Origin: a virus
IMG/VR virus record: IMGVR_UViG_3300008266_000399
Span: 1-29,018 of that record
DNA: 29,018 nucleotides
Reading direction: 5' to 3' (one strand)
Shown here: piece by piece, positions 20,871-29,018 of the stretch
How positions within the stretch are numbered: position 1 is the first letter of the stretch
Layout of the letters: the number at the start of each line of letters is the position of its first letter
Position numbers and translations under genes: made by a program
Notes under the pieces: model-generated
Told to the model about the DNA's origin: nothing
The model's input: only the letters and a program-made list of their open reading frames with translations
Databases searched by the model: none

Positions 20871-20890
20871 GAGGGGCTTCGGCCCCTTTA
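20871..20890 (+). terminator. Stem-loop after the coat gene
   Basis: AGGGGC-TTCG-GCCCCT (20872-20887) is a perfect 6-bp stem with the very stable UUCG loop, followed by a short T-rich stretch. It may partly terminate transcription or protect the 3' end of the coat mRNA, since genes downstream need expression too. Confidence 0.75.
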
Positions 20891-20914
20891 TGTAACTCTT
20901 TTAAGGAAAATATC

Positions 20915-21316
20915 ATGGCTCTCCCTTCAGTTGGTGGCGGTTATCAAATTGGCGACGGCAACGTCAGTGAAGTCCAAATGTTTGCCCAAACTGCACCACA
21001 AACCGCTACGGCTACCGCTACGCTGACCGCAGTACAAGTAACCGGCGGCATTTTGGTTGGTGGCAATGGCACTACCGCAGCTTCTTACACCTTGCCTTCC
21101 GTTGCTGCTGTTGAAGCAGTTGTTGGCAATGCCAAAGTTGATTCGGCTTTTGAAATTGTTATCATCAACACTGGCACCAGCACTGGCGCTGTAACTGTTG
21201 TTGCCGGTACCGGCTGGACACTGGTCGGAAGTGCTACTGTTGCCGTTACTTCGTCTGCTCGTTATATTGCCCGTAAGACCGGCGACGGTTCTTGGACTTT
21301 GTACCGCGCTGCTTAA
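20915..21316 (+). CDS. Capsid-associated (head decoration-like) protein (133 aa)
   Basis: The product starts MALPSVGGGYQIGDGNVSEV. It is a beta-rich domain (ATATATLTAVQVTGGILVGG, YTLPSVAAVEAVV, VIINTGTSTGAVTVV) ending in GDGSWTLYR. Position right after the coat gene and composition suggest a head decoration or stabilising protein; no experiment or catalytic motif supports more. AAGGAAAATATC precedes the ATG. Confidence 0.6.
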   Translation: MALPSVGGGYQIGDGNVSEVQMFAQTAPQTATATATLTAVQVTGGILVGGNGTTAASYTLPSVAAVEAVVGNAKVDSAFEIVIINTGTSTGAVTVVAGTGWTLVGSATVAVTSSARYIARKTGDGSWTLYRAA

Positions 21317-21325
21317 TGTAGTAAG

Positions 21326-21349
21326 CCCCATGCCAGCAATGGTGTGGGG
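21326..21349 (+). promoter_or_regulatory. GCAA-tetraloop hairpin masking a ribosome binding site
   Basis: CCCCATGCCA-GCAA-TGGTGTGGGG forms a 10-bp stem (two G-U wobbles) with a GNRA loop. The right arm holds GTGGGG, the only SD-like sequence for the ATG at 21359. It may lower or time translation of that gene; it lacks a U-tract for termination. Confidence 0.5.
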
Positions 21350-21358
21350 AATTTAATT

Positions 21359-21559
21359 ATGACAATGATCTTTCTCAGACATCCAATCCACGGCAGTAAG
21401 ATCGCAAGTCTTGATCTTGAAGCGGAACAAGATAAACGAAACGGATGGGTGCGTTATAATATTGACACGCCTTCTTTGTCTGAAGTTGCGGCTCCCGTGA
21501 ATGAACTGGAAGTTAAGCGACGAGGCAGACCCCCGCGAGTGATCGCGCAAGGAGAGTGA
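21359..21559 (+). CDS. Small hypothetical protein between coat and gp4 (66 aa)
   Basis: The product starts MTMIFLRHPIHGSKIASLDL and has a charged middle (LEAEQDKRNGWVRY). The basic C-terminus (VKRRGRPPRV) contains an AT-hook-like GRP core. It could therefore contact DNA, but this motif is short and weak evidence. It lies in the head-completion region, and its SD is hidden in a hairpin. Its 3' end carries AAGGAG for the gp4-like gene. Confidence 0.6.
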   Translation: MTMIFLRHPIHGSKIASLDLEAEQDKRNGWVRYNIDTPSLSEVAAPVNELEVKRRGRPPRVIAQGE

Positions 21560-21562
21560 TGA

Positions 21563-22273
21563 ATGGCAACGGCTGGCGATATTATTGATGGTGCTCTCCG
21601 GCTGATTGGCCAGATCGCAGAAGGAGAAGTACCCTCTGCTGAAACGTCTCAAGACGCACTTCTTGCCATGAATCAAATGATTGATTCGTGGAACACTGAA
21701 AAGCTGATGATCTACAACACCCAGGATCAAGTGTTCACTTGGCCTGCGGATCAGATCTCTAGAACACTCGGCCCAACGGGTGACTTTGTTGGCAACCGTC
21801 CTGTGTTGCTTGAGGACTCTACTTATTTCCGCGATCCAACGACAAACGTGTCGTTCGGCATCAAAATGATCAACCAGCAGCAGTACAACGGTATTGCTGT
21901 GAAGACGGTGACCTCCACTTATCCACAAGTGATGTGGGTAAACATGGAGTATCCAAACATCCAGATGACGATCTATCCGAAGCCCACACGGGATTTGGAA
22001 TGGCACTTTGTCTCTGTGGATGAGATTGTTCAGCCTGTCACGCTGGCCACACAGCTCTACTTGCCGCCTGGCTATTTGAGGGCGTTTAGGTACAACTTGG
22101 CGTGTGAGTTTGCGCCTGAGTTTGGCGTTGAGCCTTCGCCAACAGTGGCCCGGGTTGCCATGACGTCCAAGCGAAATCTGAAGCGGATCAACAACCCTGA
22201 CGACATTATGAGCTTGCCCTATGCGATTGTGGCGACGAGGCAGCGGTACAACGTCTACAGTGGAAATTTTTAA
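21563..22273 (+). CDS. Tail accessory factor gp4-like (packaged DNA stabilisation)
   Basis: The 236-residue product opens MATAGDIIDGALRLIGQIAE. This is the typical N-terminal helix of the P22 gp4 family, followed by ALLAMNQMIDSWNTEKLMIY. It is a head-to-tail connector that binds the portal after packaging and holds DNA in. In P22 itself gp4 is shorter and has muramidase activity; no such activity can be read here. AAGGAG precedes the ATG. gp10 follows with the stop nearly abutting its start. Confidence 0.85.
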   Translation: MATAGDIIDGALRLIGQIAEGEVPSAETSQDALLAMNQMIDSWNTEKLMIYNTQDQVFTWPADQISRTLGPTGDFVGNRPVLLEDSTYFRDPTTNVSFGIKMINQQQYNGIAVKTVTSTYPQVMWVNMEYPNIQMTIYPKPTRDLEWHFVSVDEIVQPVTLATQLYLPPGYLRAFRYNLACEFAPEFGVEPSPTVARVAMTSKRNLKRINNPDDIMSLPYAIVATRQRYNVYSGNF

Positions 22274-23791
22274 GTGAAAACCCCCATCCTTGGATCAGCC
22301 TATGTAGCAAGATCGGTCAATGCGGCAGATAACCGCATGATCAATCTGTACCCGGAGGTCGTCCCAGAAGGTGGCAAAGAAGCTGGATTCTTGCAACGCG
22401 CTCCAGGGTTGCGAACATTGGCTTTTGTAGGTACTGGCCCTATCCGTGGCTTATGGTCTTATGGCGGCAGTTTGTATGCTGTCTCTGGTACGCAGTTGTA
22501 CAAGATCAGTACGTCCTATGTGCCTACATTGATCGGCTCTGTATCGGGCTCTGGCCCTGTGAGCATGGCAGACAATGGGACTCAGCTTTTTATCGCTTGC
22601 AATGGGCCAAGCTACATCTACAACGTCAATACCAACGTCTTCGCACAGATCACCGACCCTGACTTTCCAGGTGCTGTGACGGTTGGATATTTGGATGGGT
22701 ACTTTGTATTCACCCAGCCCAATTCACAGCTTGTATGGGTCACCAGCCTGCTAGATGGCACCGCCGTTGATCCGTTGGACTTTGCCAGTGCTGAGGGGTC
22801 TCCTGACGGCTTGGTGTCCATGATCATTGACCACCGAGAAGTTTGGCTGTTTGGCTCCAACTCGGTTGAGGTCTGGTACAACTCTGGCGGTGCTGATTTT
22901 CCACTGGCGCGTATTCAAGGCGCTTTCAACGAGATTGGCTGTGCTGCCACCTACTCCGTTGCCAAGCTGGACAACGGTTTGTTCTGGCTTGCTGCTGATG
23001 CCCGTGGGCAAGGTATGGTGTACCGGGCCAACGGATACACCGGCCAGCGGATCAGCACTCACGCTGTTGAGTGGCAGATTCAGCAGTACGGCACCATCTC
23101 TGATGCCATTGCCTACACCTACCAACAAGACGGCCATTCCTTTTATGTGCTGACGTTCCCAACGGCAGGCAAGACATGGGTGTATGACGTATCCACGCAA
23201 GCCTGGCATGAGCGGGCCGGGTTTGATAGTGGCTCGTTCACCAGGCACCGTAGCAACTGCCAAGCGGCGTTTAACAATGAGATCATTGTTGGCGACTTTG
23301 AGACTGCCGACATCTATGCGTTTGACATGGAAGTGTTCGCAGACGGCGGCAACGTGCAGAAGTGGCTTCGCTCGTGGCGAGCTATCCCTACTGGACAGAA
23401 CACCCTAAAGCGTACTGTTCACCACAGCTTGCAACTTGATTGCGAGACAGGCGCGTTCTTCGATCCTCAGCTTAACAATGGACTGTTAACGGAGGCGTTT
23501 GAGTTGCTCACCGCTGAAGATGGCTCTTACTTAGTGCAAGAGGTAGACCCTCTATCACTTAGCGGCGAACCCCAAGTGATGCTCCGATGGTCAGACGACG
23601 GCGGCCATACTTGGTCAAATGAGCACTGGACAGGCACGGGTGCTTATGGGGAGTACAAGAAACGTGTGTACTGGCGCCGTCTTGGCATGACTGTGAAGCT
23701 GCGAGACCGGGTGTATGAGATATCAGGCACCGATCCTGTGAAGGTGATGATTATGGGCGCAGAGCTATCAGCGGCAGGCACAAATGCCTAA
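22274..23791 (+). CDS. Tail accessory factor gp10-like (packaged DNA stabilisation)
   Basis: The 505-residue product starts at GTG directly after the gp4 stop. The N-terminus (MKTPILGSAYVARSVNAADN, then RMINLYPEV) and the beta-propeller-like repeats (LYAVSGTQLYKIS, MVYRANGYTGQRIS) match the P22 gp10 family. Homologous gp10 proteins form the tail hub that binds gp4 and the tailspikes. The C-terminus (VMLRWSDDGGHTWSNEHW, then GAYGEYKKRVYWRRLG) is strongly typical. It overlaps the next gene by 8 nt. Confidence 0.88.
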   Translation: MKTPILGSAYVARSVNAADNRMINLYPEVVPEGGKEAGFLQRAPGLRTLAFVGTGPIRGLWSYGGSLYAVSGTQLYKISTSYVPTLIGSVSGSGPVSMADNGTQLFIACNGPSYIYNVNTNVFAQITDPDFPGAVTVGYLDGYFVFTQPNSQLVWVTSLLDGTAVDPLDFASAEGSPDGLVSMIIDHREVWLFGSNSVEVWYNSGGADFPLARIQGAFNEIGCAATYSVAKLDNGLFWLAADARGQGMVYRANGYTGQRISTHAVEWQIQQYGTISDAIAYTYQQDGHSFYVLTFPTAGKTWVYDVSTQAWHERAGFDSGSFTRHRSNCQAAFNNEIIVGDFETADIYAFDMEVFADGGNVQKWLRSWRAIPTGQNTLKRTVHHSLQLDCETGAFFDPQLNNGLLTEAFELLTAEDGSYLVQEVDPLSLSGEPQVMLRWSDDGGHTWSNEHWTGTGAYGEYKKRVYWRRLGMTVKLRDRVYEISGTDPVKVMIMGAELSAAGTNA

Positions 23792-24611
23792 CATCACTAA
23801 CATACCACCACAACGAGTGCCGTTCATTGATGAGCGCACCGGGCTAATCTCGCGTGAGTGGTATCGATTCCTACTGAACCTGTTTCAGATTACCGGTAGC
23901 GGAACGAGTGACACAAGCGTTGTTGACTTGCAATTGGTGCCACAAGCGCAGGTGGATTTTGGCGACCTGAACGACTCCTACTCACAAGCTGCATTGTCCT
24001 ATGTGCCGAATGTTGGGGATCTGAACAATCTGTACGACCAAGCTCAGTTGTCGTATCAGAACGCTGTGATTGGTGAACTTCAATCAGACATTGATGCTTT
24101 AAAGGTTGCACCTGAGCCGTTGGAAATTCATCCGATTCCGTACGGGTCGTTCTTTGATACAACAACACAGACGGGCTCAACCACCACGCCGACATTGATC
24201 ACGTTTGATACGATTGATCAAGCCAAAGGCATATACCGAGGCACCCCCACTTCGCGCATTTATGTAAGTGAAGCTGGGACGTTCAACTTTCAGTTTAGTG
24301 TTCAAGCTAAAACATCCGATGCAAACACGCAGGATATCAACATCTGGTTGCGGGTTAACGGGGTTGATGTAGTCGGATCAAACGGAAGAGTTTCAATTCC
24401 GGCGAAGCATGGTGCAATTGACGGCCACATTATTGCTGGATGGAACTTCTTTCTTACAATGGCGGCTGGTGATTATTTAGAGTTGGTTTGGTTGCCAACC
24501 ACAGTCACGACAACGCTCGCATATTATGCGGCTGTGACTGGTCCTCCTGCCATTCCAGCAACCTATTCAGTCGTTCTGACCGCCATTAAGGTCAACATCA
24601 CAACAGGTTAA
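23784..24611 (+). CDS. Tail protein with C-terminal jelly-roll-like domain (275 aa)
   Basis: The N-terminus (NIPPQRVPFIDERTGLISRE, then WYRFLLNLF) is a recurring tail-attachment segment in phages of this type. A helical linker follows (about 45-110). The C-terminus (RIYVSEAGTFNFQFSVQAKT... YLELVWLP...YSVVLTAIKV) looks like a C1q/TNF-like jelly-roll. It may be the central needle or a receptor-contacting fibre. P22 gp26 (needle) occupies a comparable place, but the sequence does not match a pure coiled-coil needle. Confidence 0.65.
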   Translation: MPNITNIPPQRVPFIDERTGLISREWYRFLLNLFQITGSGTSDTSVVDLQLVPQAQVDFGDLNDSYSQAALSYVPNVGDLNNLYDQAQLSYQNAVIGELQSDIDALKVAPEPLEIHPIPYGSFFDTTTQTGSTTTPTLITFDTIDQAKGIYRGTPTSRIYVSEAGTFNFQFSVQAKTSDANTQDINIWLRVNGVDVVGSNGRVSIPAKHGAIDGHIIAGWNFFLTMAAGDYLELVWLPTTVTTTLAYYAAVTGPPAIPATYSVVLTAIKVNITTG

Positions 24612-24613
24612 AT

Positions 24614-26392
24614 ATGGCCATCCTTAGCCCATCCCCTAAGCTGCAATTCTTCGATGCCAATGGCAATCCGTTGGTCGGTGGCAAGCTGTACAGCTACACG
24701 GCAGGCACCACCTCGCCATTGGCCACCTACACCGATTCCACCAACACCTCGGCCAATACCAACCCTATCATTCTTGATTCGCGTGGTGAGGCTTCTGTAT
24801 GGCTGGCGGCTGATGCTTACTATAAGTTGGCGTTGTATAGCGCAACCGATGTTCTGATCTGGAGTGTGGATAGCATCACAGCGGCATCCTCTGGCACGTC
24901 CTCTAACCCGTTGGCCACCCTGGCGGCATCTGGTGGGGCTGGCTTGATTGGCTACACGCAGGGCGGCACTGGGGCTGTTGCCACGACCGTTCAAGCAAAG
25001 TTGCGGGAAAGTGTTTCAGTTAAAGATTTCGGCGCGGTTGGTGATGGTGTTACCGACGACACGGCGGCCTTTACTGCCGCTGCAACGGCTTCGCAAAGCG
25101 TTCTTATCCCTGCGGGTACATATTTGCTAAACACGGCCCCTACCACTGGGAGCACCATTTTTTATCTTGAAAAAGGTGCAAACGCCACCGGCGCGTTCGG
25201 TTCTACATCTGTATTTTATGAAACAAGCGCAGGCGATAGGTACGTTCAAGCAAACACACAGGTCGATGAGTTTTCAACGGTACATGTCAGAAGACAGGCA
25301 AACCATTCTGGCGGCACTGAAGGATATGTGTCATCGGCGTTGAGAGCGGATACATATATTAGTGCAGGAAATACTAACTACGAATGGGCAATTGTTGGCC
25401 GAGTATATAACCAAGCCTCGGCTGGCAACAATGTTGGTGTTTATGCTCAAGGTATTAAGGCCGCTAGCGGCCCTACGTGGGGTGCCGTGTCAGAAGTGCG
25501 AGACTTAACTAATCTTGCCAACTCTTCTAGCGGGACTGTTGGGCTTGAAGTCAATGTTTTTGCAAACGGAACAGACGCAACAAATAACCGAATCGGCGTT
25601 GATGTCGTCACTGGACAGGGTGTTACGGGGGTCGGCAATGCCGCTTGTGAGGCTTACGCAGGCGTTCGAATAGTCGGTCGAAACATGACGGGGGATGTCG
25701 GCAACTTTAATTTTGGGGTTGTCGTTGATAGTGCAATAATTGGCGGTATTACGCTGCGCAATACTGGAACTTATGGTATTGTGTTTTCTAACGCCTCAAA
25801 TATAGTCGTTGGTATTGATTTTTCTTCTGCAACCTTTGGCGCTACAGCAATTCGACTCGGGCGGGCGCAAAAAATACAGTTAGAAAACACCGGGGTAATA
25901 GAGATACAGTCTTTGGGGGCGGCAGACAACCGGTTAAAGTTTATTAACGGGGGTACTGAACAACTCGGTGTTAATCTTGGAAATGTTAATACAGAAGCAA
26001 GATTAGTAATTACTGGAGAATGCAATTACGGCATTGATTTTAGTACGGCAACTACGGCTACAAACGCAATAAAAGTATCCCGTGGGCAAGGCATTACTTG
26101 GGAAACGTCTAACACCATTACGCAGTCTTTGGATGCAACACTAAACATCCTTCGAGTAAATTTTAGTGGCACGGAAAGAGTTGGGTTTTCCGTTTCTTCA
26201 ACAGCGGCAAGCAACAACATCCGAATCAATAGTACCCAAGTAGTTGGCCCCCGCGCAACAGGCTGGAGTGCTGCCACGGGTACTGCGACTAGAACTACGT
26301 TTGCAACTTCAACGGTGACAACGGCACAGCTTGCTGAACGGGTAAAAGCGCTCATTGACGACTTGACAGCGCACGGCTTGATTGGAACGTAA
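24614..26392 (+). CDS. Tailspike / tail fibre with pectate-lyase-like beta-helix, 2
   Basis: The 592-residue protein has an N-terminal head-binding-like domain (MAILSPSPKLQFFDANGNPL, then VGGKLYSYTAGTTSPLATYT). The linker KLRE-x-VSVKDFGAVGD (residues 124-144) follows, and after it GVTDDTAAF and IPAGTYLL, the standard opening of a pectate-lyase superfamily beta-helix. A Gly/Asn/Val-rich helix body runs to about 460. The C-terminus contains a probable chaperone-free trimer region and LAERVKALIDDLTAHGLIG. It likely recognises host surface glycans. Catalytic acids cannot be assigned with certainty. Confidence 0.78.
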   Translation: MAILSPSPKLQFFDANGNPLVGGKLYSYTAGTTSPLATYTDSTNTSANTNPIILDSRGEASVWLAADAYYKLALYSATDVLIWSVDSITAASSGTSSNPLATLAASGGAGLIGYTQGGTGAVATTVQAKLRESVSVKDFGAVGDGVTDDTAAFTAAATASQSVLIPAGTYLLNTAPTTGSTIFYLEKGANATGAFGSTSVFYETSAGDRYVQANTQVDEFSTVHVRRQANHSGGTEGYVSSALRADTYISAGNTNYEWAIVGRVYNQASAGNNVGVYAQGIKAASGPTWGAVSEVRDLTNLANSSSGTVGLEVNVFANGTDATNNRIGVDVVTGQGVTGVGNAACEAYAGVRIVGRNMTGDVGNFNFGVVVDSAIIGGITLRNTGTYGIVFSNASNIVVGIDFSSATFGATAIRLGRAQKIQLENTGVIEIQSLGAADNRLKFINGGTEQLGVNLGNVNTEARLVITGECNYGIDFSTATTATNAIKVSRGQGITWETSNTITQSLDATLNILRVNFSGTERVGFSVSSTAASNNIRINSTQVVGPRATGWSAATGTATRTTFATSTVTTAQLAERVKALIDDLTAHGLIGT

Positions 26393-26393
26393 C

Positions 26394-26603
26394 ATGAAAG
26401 AATTCACCTTCACATTTACTGAGCAAGACTTAAACACGCTGAATATGGCGCTACTAGAGATGCCTACAAAATACGGTGCGCCTTTAATAGAAAAAATAAA
26501 CCGCCAAATTCAGGAGCAGTTTGATAATAGCGTTGATGCTGCGGATTTGCAGGCACTCCCGGCACGTCTGTCTCAGAAGGCAATCTGTAAAGGAACATCA
26601 TGA
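26394..26603 (+). CDS. Small hypothetical protein (69 aa)
   Basis: MKEFTFTFTEQDLNTLNMAL is a beta-strand then helix opening; LEMPTKYGAPLIEKINRQIQEQF forms the helical middle. Similar short proteins of the type F-T-E-x-x-L...ALLE-P-x-x-x-x-x-P-L occur near phage tail genes, from memory, with no known role. The start is one base after the tailspike stop (TAACATG). It overlaps the next gene by 4 nt (ATGA). Confidence 0.6.
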   Translation: MKEFTFTFTEQDLNTLNMALLEMPTKYGAPLIEKINRQIQEQFDNSVDAADLQALPARLSQKAICKGTS

Positions 26604-26935
26604 CCGTCACCGTAAAAAACCTAGTCCCCGCTGTAATTGCAGCAGCCTCACAGACAACGCAGTACACTGCCACCAACGTCACGACCATCATTGATAAGTT
26701 CACTGCCACCAACTACAGCGCATCGGCGGCAACGATCAGTGTGAACTTGGTGACCAATGGCGATACCGCAGGGAATCAAAACTTGATTGCCAAGACCAAG
26801 ACGCTGCAAGCTGGCGAAACATACACCTTTCCTGAGCTGGTGGGGCAAGTGCTCAACCCTGGCGGATTCATCTCGACCATTGCCGGTACTGCGGCATCGA
26901 TCAATATCCGCGTCAGTGGGCGGGAAGTAACTTAA
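26600..26935 (+). CDS. Putative structural protein (111 aa)
   Basis: The product starts MTVTVKNLVPAVIAAASQTT. It is a small beta-sandwich-like protein (TIIDKFTATNYSASAATISV, LQAGETYTFPELVGQVLNPG). This family commonly lies beside tailspike or ejection genes in podoviruses and may be a virion or tail component. Start and previous stop overlap (ATGA). Confidence 0.6.
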   Translation: MTVTVKNLVPAVIAAASQTTQYTATNVTTIIDKFTATNYSASAATISVNLVTNGDTAGNQNLIAKTKTLQAGETYTFPELVGQVLNPGGFISTIAGTAASINIRVSGREVT

Positions 26936-26947
26936 TAGGGGGTTGAT

Positions 26948-27712
26948 ATGTGGGCAGCACTTGGTGGCGCGCTTTTAGGCGGCCTGATGGGAAAAGACTC
27001 AAGCAGGAAAGCGGCTAACACGCAGGCTGATTCTGCTCGTGAGTCGGCGGCTTTGCAGAAGGAAATGTTTGACAAGAACATTGAGCTACAGGCTCCTTTC
27101 AGGGAGGCTGGACTTTCTGCTCAGAACAAACTGCTTCAATATCTCGGCCTTCAATCCGGTCCTGACTCCGGCAAATACACCCGTGACTTTGGAATGCAAG
27201 ACTTCCAGCAAGACCCCGGCTATGCCTTTCGCATGAGCGAGGGCCTGAAGGCATTGGATCGTCAGGCGGCTGCGCGAGGTGGTTTGATCTCTGGGGCTGC
27301 TTTGAAGGCGGCAACGCGCTATGGCCAAGATAAGGCTTCTGATGAGTACATGAACGCCTTTAACCGCTACCAGACCAATCGAGCTAACCAACTGAACCCG
27401 TTGCAATCGTTGATGGGTGCTGGACAAACATCTGCCAACACGCTTGGCACTGCTGGCCAGAACTACGCTAATCAAGCTGGTGAGGCTTACATGGGCGCTG
27501 GTGCTGCTCGTGCTTCTGGCTATATGGGCGGTGCAAATGCGTTGGCTGGAGCCCTTAACCAAGGCATCAATGCTTATCAATACAATCAAATGATGAGGCC
27601 AGCTATTCCAGGCAGAAACCCATTTGGGGGCATGTTTAGCTCCGGCGCTGGGTCACAAGGGTTCGGCGGTGGCTCTGTGCAAGGAAACGCAGATTATCAA
27701 TACGACCTCTAA
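26948..27712 (+). CDS. Ejection / DNA transfer protein, P22 gp7-like
   Basis: The 254-residue product starts MWAALGGALLGGLMGKDSSR. This Gly-rich hydrophobic N-terminus is usual for injected proteins. FREAGLSAQNKLLQYLGLQS and QQDPGYAFRMSEGLKALDRQ follow, then a Gly/Ala/Asn-rich tail; AARGGLISGAALKA is conserved in this family. Such proteins leave the capsid first and build a path across the envelope. GGGGG precedes the ATG at about the right distance. The next gene follows two bases after its stop. Confidence 0.75.
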   Translation: MWAALGGALLGGLMGKDSSRKAANTQADSARESAALQKEMFDKNIELQAPFREAGLSAQNKLLQYLGLQSGPDSGKYTRDFGMQDFQQDPGYAFRMSEGLKALDRQAAARGGLISGAALKAATRYGQDKASDEYMNAFNRYQTNRANQLNPLQSLMGAGQTSANTLGTAGQNYANQAGEAYMGAGAARASGYMGGANALAGALNQGINAYQYNQMMRPAIPGRNPFGGMFSSGAGSQGFGGGSVQGNADYQYDL

Positions 27713-27714
27713 TC

Positions 27715-29018
27715 ATGCCTATCAATCCAAACATTGCTCTTAGCTTTAAGCCCACCTACGAGTTGGAGCCCCCTCAGAACATTCTTGCGAATGTGATGAG
27801 ACTGAAGGGAGCGGAGCAAGAACAGCAGATGAATGCGCTCCGGATGCAGGAAGCCCAACGTGGAGTTGAGTCTCAAAATGCTCTGAATCGTGCGCTGAGC
27901 GCTGCTTATGATCCGACAACTGGCAGACCTAATGTGTCAAAGGCGACTGCCGAATTGGCCGGGTCTGGCTTCGGCGGACAAATTCCTGGGGTGCTAAAGT
28001 CTGAAGCTGAGAGAGTTGAGGCGGAAAACAAATCACAGGAGTCACGATCCAAGCTGCTTGGTAGCAAACTAGCGCAATCTAAAGACGCTCTTGAGCAATA
28101 TGTCAAGACTCCAGAACAGATGCGACAATATAACGCTGCAAATATTGCTGACCCGGTGATTGGCGAGTACATGCGTAGTCGCGGGATAACTCTGGATCAG
28201 TTAAACCAAGAGGTTGATGCTGTAGAGGCCGCTGGCCCACAAGCATTTAATAGATACCTTCAGAAGCAAGTTCTTGGCGCAAAGGAATTCCTGAAAGCAA
28301 ATGAGGGCAAGCTTTATTTCCCTCATGGCTCAGACAATGCCTATGTTTATAACCCGTATGAAGGGACTGTTGCTCAAGTTCCCGGCTTGAACACTGGGGC
28401 AAGTCAAAGAATTACGCCTTATCAGCAACAAAGTCTTGCCATGCAGGAGCGTCTTGCAGGACAAGGCGTTACGTATCAAACAGATGCCAATGGCAACCTC
28501 ATTGCTTTGCCATCAAAAATGCAAGCTGGTGGCGCTCCTGTTGCCACACCCGTCACTGGTGCTGAAGGTGCTCCAGTCAAAGCAAAACTGTCTCCATTGG
28601 CTGAGAAGACAAAGATACAACGTGCTCAGATGTCTAAAGACATTGATTTGGCGATTACTGAAATTGGTAACGCAATCAAGCCGGGTGGCACATTGGAAAA
28701 AGCGACTGCGAGCGGAGTTGGTCGTTTAGTAGATAAGGCGGCAGCATTTGTCGGTAAAGACACACCTGGATCAATCGCAGCGGATGAATTGAGACCGATT
28801 GCCGATCTTGTTTTGAAAATGGTTCCTCGTTTTGAGGGATCGCAGTCCAATGACGATAGAAAGTCCTATGAACAGGCTTCTGGCCAACTGGCTAATGAGA
28901 GTCTTCCAATTGAACGAAGGAAAGCAGCCGCAGAGGTTGTATTGCGATTGCTTAAAACAAGAAAAAATCAATTCGTCAGTCAATCCATGGCTGCCGAAGG
29001 TGTTGAGCCTTCTGCCCC
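27715..29018 (+). CDS. Ejection / internal virion protein, partial (434 codons visible)
   Basis: The open frame from ATG (MPINPNIALSFKPTYELEPP) runs off the right edge. The N-terminal 150 residues are helical and Gln-rich (RLKGAEQEQQMNALRMQEAQ). A later segment (ADELRPIADLVLKMVPRFEG at about residues 359-378) is a motif seen in internal or ejection proteins of this phage group. Its position right after the gp7-like gene suggests a gp20/gp16-type ejection protein, though the sequence does not prove which. Confidence 0.7.
   Translation, partial: MPINPNIALSFKPTYELEPPQNILANVMRLKGAEQEQQMNALRMQEAQRGVESQNALNRALSAAYDPTTGRPNVSKATAELAGSGFGGQIPGVLKSEAERVEAENKSQESRSKLLGSKLAQSKDALEQYVKTPEQMRQYNAANIADPVIGEYMRSRGITLDQLNQEVDAVEAAGPQAFNRYLQKQVLGAKEFLKANEGKLYFPHGSDNAYVYNPYEGTVAQVPGLNTGASQRITPYQQQSLAMQERLAGQGVTYQTDANGNLIALPSKMQAGGAPVATPVTGAEGAPVKAKLSPLAEKTKIQRAQMSKDIDLAITEIGNAIKPGGTLEKATASGVGRLVDKAAAFVGKDTPGSIAADELRPIADLVLKMVPRFEGSQSNDDRKSYEQASGQLANESLPIERRKAAAEVVLRLLKTRKNQFVSQSMAAEGVEPSA

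Overview
The window is a piece of a tailed double-stranded DNA phage (or prophage) genome with a P22-like, short-tailed (podovirus) virion module. The evidence is a P22-type portal, a scaffold gene followed directly by a P22-type coat gene, and homologues of P22 tail accessory factors gp4 and gp10, tailspikes and ejection proteins, in a typical order. Gene families and base composition suggest a betaproteobacterial (Burkholderiales-like, perhaps freshwater) host; this is inference. No integrase, lysis genes, tRNA or CRISPR array is visible, so lifestyle is undecided, although a repressor-like switch is present.

Layout. Positions 1-3730, minus strand: a tightly overlapping early operon. Read in transcription order it holds two small proteins, a Pro-rich mini-protein, a Sak4-like AAA recombinase ATPase, a gene broken by a 10-bp tandem duplication, several small phage proteins including a 27-residue membrane peptide, and two tandem paralogues made almost wholly of Gly-X dipeptides. 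Positions 3731-3840 hold a symmetric divergent promoter/operator. Positions 3841-6088, plus strand: a small HTH regulator and a 686-residue TOPRIM-AAA primase-helicase. Positions 6089-6384 are non-coding: about eleven TGTGACA-type repeats, a strong sigma70-like promoter, and a structured RNA or terminator. Positions 6385-7199, plus strand: an unknown protein and a probable small terminase, ending in a bidirectional terminator.

Positions 7237-9785, minus strand, form an accessory island between the small and large terminase genes. It carries an orphan beta-class adenine methyltransferase and seven small proteins, three of them separated by near-identical intergenic hairpins. From 9833 to the right end, plus strand: large terminase, portal, fibre and tailspike genes, scaffold, coat protein, tail accessory factors, a second tailspike and ejection proteins.

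The strongest discovery is that the major capsid gene is split by a 735-nt group I intron (19020-19754). P1, P3, P7, P7.1, P7.2 and P9 helices can be drawn base by base. Joining 18923-19019 to 19755-20863 restores one 401-codon coat protein frame. An HNH homing endonuclease lies inside the intron in the P8 region.
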